A stretch of DNA of 64,000 nucleotides, taken from NCBI GenBank assembly GCA_046566065.1, contig JBKHXK010000004.1, positions 1 through 64,000 on the forward strand. The letters run 5' to 3'. How positions within the stretch are numbered: the first letter of the stretch is position 1; every line of letters starts with the position of its first letter. Below the pieces are notes generated by a model. The model was given only the letters and a program-made list of their open reading frames with translations. It made no database searches and had not been told where the DNA came from. The position numbers and the translations under genes are program-made. Positions 34,034 to 42,939 of this stretch are shown here, piece by piece. This DNA is from MB1-2 sp046566065. Lineage in GTDB: Bacteria; Actinomycetota; CADDZG01; WHSQ01.

Positions 34034-34498
34034 TCAGAGCTTCAGGCCCTCGGACAACTCCTTCTTGTAGTCGCGCAGCTTGGCCATCAGGGCGTCGTCG
34101 CCGGTGGCGATCATCTGGACGGCGAGCACGGCGGCGTTCTTCGACCCGCCGATCGCCACGGTCGCCACCGGGACGCCGGGAGGCATCTGCACGCAGGAAT
34201 AGAGCGCGTCGGCCCCGGCCAAGCCCTCTTGATACAGCGGCACCCCGATGACCGGCAGCGTCGTGTGGGCGGCAACGACGCCCGGCAGGTGGGCGGCGAG
34301 ACCCGCGCCCGCGATCAGAACCTTGAGCCCTCGATCCGCCGCGCTCGAGGCGTACTCGCTCACCCGTGCGGGTTTCCGGTGTGCGGACATCACCTCGGTC
34401 TCGTGAGCGACACCGAACCGGTCCAGCACGGCATGCGCCTTCTCCATGATCGGCAGATCCGACTCGCTACCCATGACTATCCCTACCAACGGTGCCAC
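34034..34498 (-). CDS. purE: 5-(Carboxyamino)imidazole ribonucleotide mutase
   Basis: 154 residues. It moves the carboxyl group of N5-CAIR to give CAIR. MGSESDLPIMEKAHAVLDRF, MSAHRKPARVSEY and GGSKNAAVLA are class I PurE motifs. Class I enzymes need PurK, which is not in this window. GTG start overlaps the purD stop by one base (TAGTG), with GGAGCAAC ahead of it. Confidence 0.95.
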   Translation of the reverse strand: MAPLVGIVMGSESDLPIMEKAHAVLDRFGVAHETEVMSAHRKPARVSEYASSAADRGLKVLIAGAGLAAHLPGVVAAHTTLPVIGVPLYQEGLAGADALYSCVQMPPGVPVATVAIGGSKNAAVLAVQMIATGDDALMAKLRDYKKELSEGLKL

Positions 34499-35781
34499 TA
34501 GTTGCTCCTTTCGGCTTCCTGGGCTCGCAGCCCTATGTCGGTACGTACGTGTTTCCTCTCGAAGTCGATGAATGAAACCGCCTCGTAAGCCCGAGCGCGA
34601 GCCTCGGCGAACGAGGCCCCCAGAGCGCTCACCGCCAGCACCCGTCCGCCGGCTGTGACGACACGGCCGTCGCTGACCTTGGTCCCGGCATGGAACACAA
34701 CCGCTCCCTCGACCGCGGCTGCCGACTCCAACCCGAAGATCTCGTGCCCGGTGGAGTGCTTGCCGGGATAGCCACCGCTCGCGACTACGACCGTGACGCA
34801 CGCGCCCGGTGACCACTTCAGCTCCACGCCGCGGAGATCCCCGGTCGCAGCAGCGAGAGCCGCTGCTCCGAGATCGCTTTCCAATCTTGGGAGGAGCGCT
34901 TGCGTCTCGGGATCGCCGAAACGGACGTTGAACTCGACGACTTTCGGGCCCTTGCTCGTCAGCGCTAGGCCTGCATACAAGGCCCCGACGAAAGGGGCGC
35001 CGTCCGCGGCGGTCTGCTCAACCAAAGGACGGATCACCTCGTCGACGATCTGACGCTCTGTGTCCGGCGGACAGGCCGGCACGGGGCTATACGAACCCAT
35101 GCCCCCGGTGTTCGGGCCTCGATCGTCGTCTCGTGCGCGCTTGTAGTCCTGAGCCGGCTCGCATGCGACAACGTTGCTTCCATCGCAGAGCGCGATCAGC
35201 GACGTCTCCTGCCCATCGAGGAACTCCTCGATGACCACGCTTCTACCCGCGTCGCCGAACCTGCCCTCGATCAGACGTTCCTGCAACGCGCGGATCGCTG
35301 TGTCGCGGTCTTCTGTAACGACGACACCCTTCCCCGCCGCGAGCCCATCCGCCTTGATCACATAGGGAGGGCCGAGCTCGTCGAGATAGCTCGTGGCCTC
35401 CTGTACGTCGGTGAAGGAGCGCCACGCCGCGGTGGGGATACCAGCGCGTTCCATCAGCTCTTTGGCGAAAGATTTCGAGCCCTCGATGCGCGCTGCGGCC
35501 GCGGAGGGTCCGAATACGGGTGTTCCCCCCTCGGTCAAGGCGTCGGCGACCCCGGCTACCAGAGGGGCTTCCGGCCCCACGAAGACGAGATCGGGAGCGA
35601 TCTCCTTCACGAGGGCGGCGACCTGGACGACGTCTTCGATATCGCAGGGAACCGTCTCGGCCAACCCTGCGATGCCCGGGTTCCCCGGTGCCACGACCAA
35701 CTCCGACACGCTGGCGGATCGAGACAGCGACCACGCGAGCGCGCTCTCACGCCCTCCCGACCCGAGCAGCAGGACCTTCAA
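34498..35781 (-). CDS. purD: Phosphoribosylamine-glycine ligase
   Basis: 427 residues, ATP-grasp. N-terminal LLLGSGGRESALAW, ATP-grasp core PPYVIKADGLAAGKGVVV, DDRGPNTGGMGSYSP and EFNVRFGDPETQ. The likely start is a TTG at 35781 that overlaps the purA stop (TTGA) and gives the family's usual N-terminus; a longer reading crosses purA and is not real. Confidence 0.95.
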   Translation of the reverse strand: MKVLLLGSGGRESALAWSLSRSASVSELVVAPGNPGIAGLAETVPCDIEDVVQVAALVKEIAPDLVFVGPEAPLVAGVADALTEGGTPVFGPSAAAARIEGSKSFAKELMERAGIPTAAWRSFTDVQEATSYLDELGPPYVIKADGLAAGKGVVVTEDRDTAIRALQERLIEGRFGDAGRSVVIEEFLDGQETSLIALCDGSNVVACEPAQDYKRARDDDRGPNTGGMGSYSPVPACPPDTERQIVDEVIRPLVEQTAADGAPFVGALYAGLALTSKGPKVVEFNVRFGDPETQALLPRLESDLGAAALAAATGDLRGVELKWSPGACVTVVVASGGYPGKHSTGHEIFGLESAAAVEGAVVFHAGTKVSDGRVVTAGGRVLAVSALGASFAEARARAYEAVSFIDFERKHVRTDIGLRAQEAERSN

Positions 35782-37064
35782 GAGGCCTCGTGGGAGACGG
35801 ACACGATCTGATCCCTGCCCGGGCCGACCGAAGCCCACGACACGGGTGTGTCCACCAGTCGCTCGATGGCTTCCAGATAAGCGCGTGCCTCCTTGGGCAG
35901 GTCGTCGATCTTGCGAGCCTGCGTCAGGTCCTGCGACCAACCCGGAAGCTCTTCGTAGATCGGTTGGCACTTGTTGAAGATGGTCTGGTTCGGAGGGAAG
36001 TGCTCGTAGCGCTCCCCTTCGTACTCGTAAGCAACGCAGACCTTGATCTCTGAGAACTCCGACAGAACGTCGAGCTTCGTCACGACGATCTCGGTCAACG
36101 TGTTCAGCCGGGCCGCGTAACGTCCTGCGACCGCATCGAACCACCCGCACCTGCGTTTGCGACCGGTCGTCGTGCCGTACTCCCCACCGGCTTCCACGAG
36201 TATCTCCGCGTCTGCCGGATCGGCTTCCGAGGGGAATGGGCCCGATCCCACGCGCGTGCAGTAGGCCTTGGAGATACCGATCACGCGCTGGATATCGCGC
36301 GGCCCCACCCCGGCCCCCGCGCAAGCACCGCCTGCGATCGGGTTGGAGGACGTTACGAACGGATACGTGCCGTGATCGAGATCGAGAAGCGTCGCCTGAG
36401 CTCCTTCGAAGAGAACCGTCTTCCCAGCATCGAGCGCATCGTGGATCAACGGGTCCGTGTCGGTGATGTGCGGCGCGAGCCGCTCCGCATAGGAGAGATA
36501 TTGCTGCTCGATCTCGCCCTGCTCCAGCGGCAGGCGCCCGTACACACGGGTCAGCAACAGGTTCTTCTCCTTGAGGGCAACCTCGAGCTTGGCGGAGAAG
36601 ATCTTCGGATCCAACAGGTCCTGGACCCGGAGACCGACGCGCGTCGCCTTGTCCGCGTACGCGGGTCCGATGCCTCTCTTGGTCGTGCCGAGGCGATTCT
36701 TGCCGAGCCGACGCTCGGTCACCCGATCGAGCTCCAGGTGGTACGGCATGATCAGATGCGCGTTGCCCGACACCAACAAACGTGCGGTCGAGATCCCCCG
36801 AGTCTCCAGCGCGTCCAGCTCTTCGATCAGGACCTGAGGGTCGACGACGACCCCGGGGCCTATCACCGGGACGCAGTGCGGGTACAGGATCCCGGTGGGA
36901 ACCAGGTGTAGCGCGTACCGCTCACCCTCCACCACGATCGTGTGGCCCGCGTTGTTGCCGCCCTGGTACCGGACCACGAGGTCGGTGCCTTCGGCGAGGA
37001 GGTCGGTGACCTTCCCCTTTCCTTCGTCACCCCACTGGGTGCCGACCAGAGCTATCCCGGGCAT
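35778..37064 (-). CDS. purA: Adenylosuccinate synthetase
   Basis: 428 residues. GTP-dependent joining of IMP and aspartate. GTQWGDEGKGKVTDLLA with the catalytic Asp and P-loop, NNAGHTIV with catalytic His, GTTKRGIGPAYADK, and SSNPIAGGACAGAGVGP. Begins 16 bases after the dodecin gene. Upstream member of the pur operon. Confidence 0.97.
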   Translation of the reverse strand: MPGIALVGTQWGDEGKGKVTDLLAEGTDLVVRYQGGNNAGHTIVVEGERYALHLVPTGILYPHCVPVIGPGVVVDPQVLIEELDALETRGISTARLLVSGNAHLIMPYHLELDRVTERRLGKNRLGTTKRGIGPAYADKATRVGLRVQDLLDPKIFSAKLEVALKEKNLLLTRVYGRLPLEQGEIEQQYLSYAERLAPHITDTDPLIHDALDAGKTVLFEGAQATLLDLDHGTYPFVTSSNPIAGGACAGAGVGPRDIQRVIGISKAYCTRVGSGPFPSEADPADAEILVEAGGEYGTTTGRKRRCGWFDAVAGRYAARLNTLTEIVVTKLDVLSEFSEIKVCVAYEYEGERYEHFPPNQTIFNKCQPIYEELPGWSQDLTQARKIDDLPKEARAYLEAIERLVDTPVSWASVGPGRDQIVSVSHEAS

Positions 37065-37080
37065 GAGGCCGTGGAGCCGC

Positions 37081-37284
37081 TCAGCGCTCGATGCGGAACT
37101 TGATCCGCACGTGGGTGAGGTACTCGGTGATCTTGCCGTCCGAGACGGTGCATGAGGTGTCGAGGACCTCCATGCCGGTGATCCCACGGATCGTCCGCGC
37201 CGCTTCATCCAGAGCCTGAACGGCCGCGTCTCGCCACGAATCGGAGGAAACGCCCACCAGATCGATCGTCTTGATAACGGCCAT
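37081..37284 (-). CDS. Dodecin (flavin-binding small protein)
   Basis: 67 residues: IKTIDLVGVSSDSWRDAAVQALDEAA, then TVSDGKITEYLTHVRIKFRIE. Dodecins form dodecameric shells that store or buffer flavins (or CoA). A GAGGAGG site precedes the ATG. It is the first gene of the purine run and 16 bases before purA, so it is probably co-transcribed; a link between flavin storage and purine supply (FAD, FMN derive from GTP) is an inference. Confidence 0.92.
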   Translation of the reverse strand: MAVIKTIDLVGVSSDSWRDAAVQALDEAARTIRGITGMEVLDTSCTVSDGKITEYLTHVRIKFRIER

Positions 37285-37323
37285 GAGGCTCCTCCTCGGG
37301 GGATCTAGCGGTCGGCGAGGGCG

Positions 37324-37329
37324 ATTGTA
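37324..37329 (-). promoter_or_regulatory. Candidate -10 element of the dodecin-purine operon
   Basis: TACAAT on the minus strand lies 40 bases before the dodecin ATG in the 191-base divergent region. No convincing -35 hexamer is seen, so it is tentative. Confidence 0.3.
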
Positions 37330-37475
37330 CTTAGCGCCTCGCGGCCCCCTCCCCGAGCCCGGATTACCTCCCAAACGCCCTAAACAACCCCTTCGCCGGG
37401 GCCGATATACCTTTGCCGTGTAAAGCTAGTGCAAGCTGTGCTTGTTGTTCACTAACGGGGGTACTGGGAAAACCG

Positions 37476-38228
37476 ATGGACACAGACCTGTTCCAAGGCG
37501 TGCTCCTGGGCCTTTTGGCCGTGGGTCTCATCGTCCTGATCGCCCTGCTTGCGACCCTGGGCGGGATCCGCCGGGCCCTCGAACAACGGACGGCTTCGAG
37601 GGCGGACGAGCCGGTCCCCAGCGACAGCCCCGGATCCCAACCCGAGGACGAAGCCCCACCCCGAGCCGAGTCGGCCCAGGCCGAGGTTAAACCCACCACG
37701 GGATACACCGGCGTGGGCAGCTACGCCACCCCGGCGGCGAGCGAGACCACCCCAAGCGCGACCGATCAAGCCGATTCGATCCGGTCGGTGCTGCAGGGTC
37801 ACGGCGTGGCGGGAGCCGAGGAGCAGGCCACGGAGACACCTGCAGCTCAGGAGGCTGTGGTCGACAGCGCTTTCGCCGCCCACGCGGACGATCCTCAAGA
37901 GGAGCCCTTCCAGCGCGATGGACGCTGGTGGTTCCGGAGAGGCGACGAGCTCCTCCTGTACGACGAGGCGTCCGGCCAATGGCAGCCCGCGCCGGAAGGT
38001 GAGACCCCGGCTTCCTCAGGCGCGATCCCGGCGGCAGCTGCGGAAGCGGGCCCGCCCGCAAGCGCGGAGGCGAGCCCGACGGAAGCCACCGCCACCGCGG
38101 ACACGTCCACTCAGACGATGCCGGAGGTCGCAGACCAGGTCGCCACCTTCTGGAAATGCCCCACCTGCGGCGCCGTCAACGGCTCCACCGCGGCCACCTG
38201 CCGGATGTGCTTCGCGGCGCGGCCGTAG
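37476..38228 (+). CDS. Membrane-anchored zinc-ribbon protein
   Basis: 250 residues: one N-terminal membrane helix (VLLGLLAVGLIVLIALLATL, about 10-29), a long Ala/Pro/Glu-rich disordered linker, a short folded segment (GRWWFRRGDELLLYDEASGQW, about 150-170, resembling a WW-like/GYF-type strand pair), a second linker, and a C-terminal zinc ribbon CPTCGAVNGSTAATCRMC like RanBP2-type fingers. Topology would place the ribbon in the cytoplasm. No known function. It is divergent from dodecin and convergent with the next membrane protein gene. Confidence 0.7.
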   Translation: MDTDLFQGVLLGLLAVGLIVLIALLATLGGIRRALEQRTASRADEPVPSDSPGSQPEDEAPPRAESAQAEVKPTTGYTGVGSYATPAASETTPSATDQADSIRSVLQGHGVAGAEEQATETPAAQEAVVDSAFAAHADDPQEEPFQRDGRWWFRRGDELLLYDEASGQWQPAPEGETPASSGAIPAAAAEAGPPASAEASPTEATATADTSTQTMPEVADQVATFWKCPTCGAVNGSTAATCRMCFAARP

Positions 38229-38235
38229 CCGAGCT

Positions 38236-38565
38236 TCAGTCCTCTTCTTCGTAGGCGGCCGTGTGGGCGAGAGCCCGACCGATCACGGGCAGCCTTGGGT
38301 CCTTGCCGGCCGCCGTCGCGGCCAGGAAGCCGAGCCAGACGAGGAAGCCCACGGCGAACGCGGCCCGAGTGATGGCTTCGGACACTGCCGATCCGGCGTA
38401 TAAGAGCAGCGCCCAGACGAGACCCACAACTATCGCCTGCAAGCCGTGGAAGCGAACGCGCGCGTCGCTCGCGGTGAGGAACGCGATCAGCCCCGTCACG
38501 GGCAGAAGTACGTACGCTAGAGCGGCCACCGCCGCATCGTACGAGCGGTGGTGAACCCTCCGCAT
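38236..38565 (-). CDS. Small multi-pass membrane protein (DUF4870-like)
   Basis: About 109 residues with three hydrophobic segments (AALAYVLLPVTGLIAFLT, AIVVGLVWALLLYAG, AAFAVGFLVWLGFLAA) and the RFHGLQAIVVG motif reminiscent of DUF4870/Tic20-like proteins, where the loop reads RFHAxQA. Function unknown. Start could be at 38565 or 38586; the first gives less overlap with the divergent gene at 38585. Confidence 0.65.
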   Translation of the reverse strand: MRRVHHRSYDAAVAALAYVLLPVTGLIAFLTASDARVRFHGLQAIVVGLVWALLLYAGSAVSEAITRAAFAVGFLVWLGFLAATAAGKDPRLPVIGRALAHTAAYEEED

Positions 38566-38584
38566 GCGAGGGCATGATGACTGC

Positions 38585-40576
38585 ATGCCGAACCGCCTCG
38601 CGGGAGAAACGAGCCCCTACCTGCTGCAACACAAGGACAACCCTGTGGACTGGTATCCGTGGGGAGAGGAAGCGCTCGAGACCGCCCGCAGCTCGGACCG
38701 ACCGATCCTGCTGTCCGTTGGGTATGCGGCCTGTCACTGGTGTCACGTGATGGAACGCGAGTCGTTCGAGGATCGGGCCACGGCGGAGCTGATGAACGAG
38801 AACTTCGTTTGCGTGAAGGTCGATCGTGAAGAGCGACCGGACATCGATGCCATCTACATGGACGCGGTTCAGGCCATGACAGGGCAGGGCGGTTGGCCGA
38901 TGACGGTGTTCCTCACTCCCGACGGACGGCCCTTCTATGGAGGCACCTACTTCCCACCCGACGATCGTCATGGGCTCCCCTCGTTCAGACGCGTCCTACA
39001 GGCCATCGCCGATACCTGGAAGGAGCGGCGGCAAGACGCCGAACAGCAGGGTGAGCGGTTGCTCGAGCACATGGATCCCTTATCTCGGCTGCTTCCGAGC
39101 ACCGAGGACGTCACCGAAGACGTTCTAGGTGAGGCGCTCGCGGCGGCGCGCGCGAGCTTCGACGCCCAGTGGGGTGGCTTCGGTCATGCGCCGAAGTTCC
39201 CCCAGCCGATGGTCCTCGACCTGTTGATGCGTTTACAGGCGCGCGGCGATACGGATGCGGGGCAGATGGTCCGCCGGACGCTGGACGCGATGAGTGCTGG
39301 GGGGATGTTCGATCAGTTAGGCGGAGGCTTCGCGCGCTACAGCGTGGATCGCTACTGGCTCGTACCGCACTTCGAGAAGATGCTCTACGACAACGCCCAG
39401 CTGCTTCGGACGTACGCCCGATCGTGGCAGCAGACCGGGGATCAGCGTGACCGCTGGGTCGCCGAGCAGACGGCGGACTGGATGCTCACCGAGATGCGCG
39501 ATCCCGACGGCGGGTTCTGGTCTTCACTCGATGCGGACTCCGAAGGGAAAGAGGGCAGGTTCTACGTCTGGTCCTTGGACGAGGTCCGAGAGGTCGCCGG
39601 CGCGGACTTCGAGACGGCCGTGGCCGAATGGGGCTTCCGCGCGGAAGGCAACTTCGAAGGCAACAACATCCCCGTGCAGGCGGGCCACGCCACGGATCGG
39701 GCCGCGGTGGAACGGATCCGTCGAGCCCTGCTCCGACGGAGGCAAGAGCGGGTCCGGCCCGCCACCGACGACAAGGTCCTCACCGCGTGGAGCTCGCTCG
39801 CGGCCTCCGCTCTCGCAGAGGCGGGCGACATCCTCGGACAGCGGGGATGGATCGCGGCCGCCGCCGAAGCGACCCGCTTCGTTCTGGACACCCTCGTCGT
39901 GGACGGACGACTGATGCGGGCGTACCGCCGGGGGGTGGTCAAACACTTGGGTTTCGCCGAAGACCACGCGTTCCTCTTGGAGGCATGCCTCTCTCTCTAC
40001 CGTGCGACCTTCGACAAACAATGGTTGAACAACGCTCGGTGGGTCGCGGACGAAGCCATCCGCCTCTTTCACGATCTGGGAACGGGCGGGTTCTTCACGA
40101 ACGGGGCCGACGCGGAGCAACTCGTAACCCGCGCCAAGGACCTGGATGACAATGCGGTCCCGTCCGCCAACTCCGTGTTCGCCCTCGAGCTGCAGAAGCT
40201 GGCGCTGATCACGGATCGACGCGACTACGAGGATCGGGCCCTCGAGATCGTGCGTCTGGTCACGCCCGTCCTCGACCGCTCACCTCTGGCGTTCACCTAT
40301 CTCCTGTGTGCGATCGACTTCTATACGGGGGATCCCGTCGAAGTGGTGATCGCAGGAGATCGAGACCACCCCGACAGCGAAGCTCTCCTCGCGGAGGTGC
40401 GGGCAACCTATGCACCGAACGCGCTGCTGCTGCACACGGACGGCACCGATCAGGACCCTCCGATCCTGGCGGACAAGAAGCCCATCGATGGCAAAGCAGC
40501 TGCCTACGTGTGTCACCGGGGGATCTGCCTCGCCCCGGTGACCGACGTCGCCCTACTGCGAGCCCAGCTCTCTTGA
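38585..40576 (+). CDS. Thioredoxin-fold DUF255 protein (YyaL/SSP411-like)
   Basis: 663 residues. The N-terminal DUF255 thioredoxin-like domain begins NRLAGETSPYLLQHKDNPVDW and has CHWCHVME (a CxxC) near residue 45. The rest is a six-hairpin glycosidase-like alpha/alpha barrel with FAEDHAFLLEACL. The family is widespread, with human SSP411/spermatogenesis-associated 20 as a member, and the exact activity is not established. Length is typical (about 650-700). ATG at 38585 gives the standard N-terminus. Followed directly by arfB with one base between stop and start. Confidence 0.9.
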   Translation: MPNRLAGETSPYLLQHKDNPVDWYPWGEEALETARSSDRPILLSVGYAACHWCHVMERESFEDRATAELMNENFVCVKVDREERPDIDAIYMDAVQAMTGQGGWPMTVFLTPDGRPFYGGTYFPPDDRHGLPSFRRVLQAIADTWKERRQDAEQQGERLLEHMDPLSRLLPSTEDVTEDVLGEALAAARASFDAQWGGFGHAPKFPQPMVLDLLMRLQARGDTDAGQMVRRTLDAMSAGGMFDQLGGGFARYSVDRYWLVPHFEKMLYDNAQLLRTYARSWQQTGDQRDRWVAEQTADWMLTEMRDPDGGFWSSLDADSEGKEGRFYVWSLDEVREVAGADFETAVAEWGFRAEGNFEGNNIPVQAGHATDRAAVERIRRALLRRRQERVRPATDDKVLTAWSSLAASALAEAGDILGQRGWIAAAAEATRFVLDTLVVDGRLMRAYRRGVVKHLGFAEDHAFLLEACLSLYRATFDKQWLNNARWVADEAIRLFHDLGTGGFFTNGADAEQLVTRAKDLDDNAVPSANSVFALELQKLALITDRRDYEDRALEIVRLVTPVLDRSPLAFTYLLCAIDFYTGDPVEVVIAGDRDHPDSEALLAEVRATYAPNALLLHTDGTDQDPPILADKKPIDGKAAAYVCHRGICLAPVTDVALLRAQLS

Positions 40577-40577
40577 G

Positions 40578-41006
40578 ATGAGCTCGATACGTATCGATCG
40601 CAAGCTCGAGATCCCGGAACACGAGCTCGAATTCAGGTTCACGCCATCGGGGGGGCCGGGAGGGCAGCACGCGAACAGGTCCTCGACGCGTGTGGAGCTC
40701 GTATGGAACGTCGCCCGATCGCCCTCTTTGGGACCACGGCAGAGGCAGCGGCTGATGGGGGCATTGCGGAACCGGATCGACGGGAACGGGAACCTGCGCC
40801 TCGCCAGCGACCGACAGCGGTCTCAACTGCAGAACCGCAACGACGTGATCGACCGCTTCCGGACGCTCGTGCGTCGCGCTCTCGTTCCTCCCAAGAAGCG
40901 GGTGGAGACGAAGCCATCGAAGGCCGCCAAGGAGAAGCGACTGGCGAGCAAGAGGCACCGAAGCGACATCAAGAGGAAACGCAAGGTGGGGCCGGACGAC
41001 CTCTAG
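40578..41006 (+). CDS. arfB: Peptidyl-tRNA hydrolase ArfB (class I release factor-like)
   Basis: 142 residues. It rescues stalled ribosomes by hydrolysing peptidyl-tRNA. The catalytic GGQ lies in GGPGGQHANRSSTRVEL at about residues 26-30, and a basic, Lys/Arg-rich C-terminal tail (KEKRLASKRHRSDIKRKRK) that enters the mRNA channel is present. No tRNA-mimic domain 2, as expected for ArfB/YaeJ. Its end overlaps the convergent glycosyltransferase gene by 4 bases. Confidence 0.93.
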   Translation: MSSIRIDRKLEIPEHELEFRFTPSGGPGGQHANRSSTRVELVWNVARSPSLGPRQRQRLMGALRNRIDGNGNLRLASDRQRSQLQNRNDVIDRFRTLVRRALVPPKKRVETKPSKAAKEKRLASKRHRSDIKRKRKVGPDDL

Positions 41007-42310
41007 GCCCGGGTGGCCAGATCCAGCAGCCGGCGGGCAACCTGGGTCCACGACCACCGCTCGCGCGCCAGCTCGACGGCGGTCCGCTCCATCTCTCTGC
41101 GTTCCTCGGCGTCGAGAGCGAGCACACGATCGATCGCGGCGGCGATCCCCCTGATCGGATCGGAGGCGTCGTAGGTCAGGAAACCCGGCCGTCCGATCGC
41201 CTCTTCGACCGCGGCCCCCGCCTCTGCGATCCCGGAGTGGTTGGGGACGATGGGCAGGACTCCGCTCGCGGCAGCCTCCGCGGCGACCATCCCGAACGCC
41301 TCCGGCACCACCGAGGGCACCACGAGGACGTCGAGCGTGGGGAGGACCTGAGCCAGCGGACCGTGTTCCAGCCTGCCGGTGAACGTGATCTCGAGAGCAC
41401 TGGCAGCCTTTACGTAACCCGGGGGTGGATCCTCCAGGAAGGCCGCGAGGTGCTCGAGGCGCCCCTGCTCACCTAGCTCCGCTACCTCTCGAGCGGCGTC
41501 CAGGTCTCCGGCCTGCAGCGCGGAGGCCAGACGCTCGAGACCATCGCGGAACCCCCCATAGCCGACGATGATCGACTCGTGTTTCGCCTGTACGAGCGGC
41601 AGAGCTCCGAGCAGGTCGTGAACCCCCTTGGATGCGATCAGCTTGCCGACGAAGCCGACCTTCGGCGCTCCAGGCTTGCGTTCGACCGGGCAGAACAGGG
41701 ACACGTCGCAACCGGGGTTCACGACTGCGGCGCGATCGTCCCAGCCGGGGATGTGAGCCGCCGCCTCGGCAACCATGTATCGGCTCCCACCCACCACGGT
41801 GAGAGCCGCCCCCAACCCGGAACGCGCCAGAGCCGCGTATCTCTGTTGTTTCTTGACCGCGTACTCGAGAGCGCTGCCGTGCAGCTTCGCTAGGTAGGGA
41901 TGACCGGTCTCAGAACAGGCCAGGCGCGCGATCTCGGGGCCCATCACCTCGTGGCCCGTGATGAAGGCGTCGGGATCGAAGGATGTCAAGGCGTCGATCA
42001 ACTCCGCTACGTTCCGATCCGTGTAACGCTGCAGTTCGTCGCTCGAGAGATCGATGAAAAGCTTCGCCTCGAACCCTTCGTAGTGGTCGTAGACGTACAC
42101 CGGTAGCACTCTTCCGATCTCGGGACGTCGAAGGATGCAGCGCCCCGTCCCCTCCGTCTGCTGGAAGATCTCCAAGGCGTCTGGATCGCGTTCCTGGCAC
42201 ATCACCAGAACGTCATGGCCCTCATCCCGCCACGCGCGAGCGATGTTGGCCGTGTACACGTTCGACCCGGACCCCCGCAGGAGATAGCCGTGCCACAGCA
42301 GGATCCTCAT
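41003..42310 (-). CDS. GT4-family glycosyltransferase
   Basis: 435 residues, GT-B fold. The C-terminal domain has VGFVGKLIASKGVHDLLGAL (donor-site loop) and VPEAFGMVAAEAAASGVLPI with the two Glu of the E-x7-E motif. The N-terminal acceptor domain begins MRILLWHGYLLRGSGSNVYTANIARAW. About 40 residues (DAAREVAELGEQGRLEHLAAFLEDP) interrupt the usual C-terminal domain, as in some actinobacterial GT4 enzymes. Substrate unknown. No polysaccharide cluster surrounds it. Confidence 0.87.
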   Translation of the reverse strand: MRILLWHGYLLRGSGSNVYTANIARAWRDEGHDVLVMCQERDPDALEIFQQTEGTGRCILRRPEIGRVLPVYVYDHYEGFEAKLFIDLSSDELQRYTDRNVAELIDALTSFDPDAFITGHEVMGPEIARLACSETGHPYLAKLHGSALEYAVKKQQRYAALARSGLGAALTVVGGSRYMVAEAAAHIPGWDDRAAVVNPGCDVSLFCPVERKPGAPKVGFVGKLIASKGVHDLLGALPLVQAKHESIIVGYGGFRDGLERLASALQAGDLDAAREVAELGEQGRLEHLAAFLEDPPPGYVKAASALEITFTGRLEHGPLAQVLPTLDVLVVPSVVPEAFGMVAAEAAASGVLPIVPNHSGIAEAGAAVEEAIGRPGFLTYDASDPIRGIAAAIDRVLALDAEERREMERTAVELARERWSWTQVARRLLDLATRA

Positions 42311-42332
42311 GCGTGGAATCTAGACTCCGCCG

Positions 42333-42935
42333 ATGGATCTGGAACGCACGGTGAACGCAACCTTCCGGGATTTCTCGACGTTCTTCTTGGTCGTGCTCGC
42401 GCTGATCCTCCCGGTGCATCTCGTATACGCCTGGATGTTCCAGGACGTCCTTGCGGTGCGGGAGCTCCACGGCGCGATCGCCGAGTTCCCCGCCTCCCGG
42501 CAGGTGCGAGGGGTGGGCCAGGCAGACGTCACCAATGCGCGGCTGTGGTTCTGGATCGTCATCGCGATCGAGATCGCCCTGCTTCCCCTGATCGTCAAAG
42601 CCTGTCGTGCGGTACTCGACCAGGCCCGCAGAGGTGAGGTAACCAGCGTGCGGACCGCACTGGCGGCCATCCGCGCGCGGCGCGGGTCGGACGGTGGCCG
42701 GCCTTCTTCGGAGGCCTGGATCCCGGCGCTCGGGATCGCCCTCGTGATCGCCGTAGCAGCAGAATCGACCCTTCGACAGGTAGCGGATTTCGTGCCGGAT
42801 GACGGCGCGTTCCTCGCGTTGGCGCTGGCCTCGAGCGTCGCCCGCGCCTGCGGCATCCCCTTCGTGGCGGTGGCACTAGCCGCCGAGGGCGCCAACGGCA
42901 AGGCCGGGGACGGGAAGATCCCGGACCTCTACTGA
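42333..42935 (+). CDS. Multi-pass membrane protein of unknown function
   Basis: 200 residues with four hydrophobic stretches (FFLVVLALILPVHLVYAWM, FWIVIAIEIALLPLIV, ALGIALVIAVAAES, FLALALASSVARACG). The pattern resembles glycerophosphoryl diester phosphodiesterase-type or YciC-like membrane domains, but no diagnostic motif is seen. Divergent from the glycosyltransferase gene, 22 bases away, and convergent with mca. Confidence 0.65.
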   Translation: MDLERTVNATFRDFSTFFLVVLALILPVHLVYAWMFQDVLAVRELHGAIAEFPASRQVRGVGQADVTNARLWFWIVIAIEIALLPLIVKACRAVLDQARRGEVTSVRTALAAIRARRGSDGGRPSSEAWIPALGIALVIAVAAESTLRQVADFVPDDGAFLALALASSVARACGIPFVAVALAAEGANGKAGDGKIPDLY

Positions 42936-42939
42936 GGGA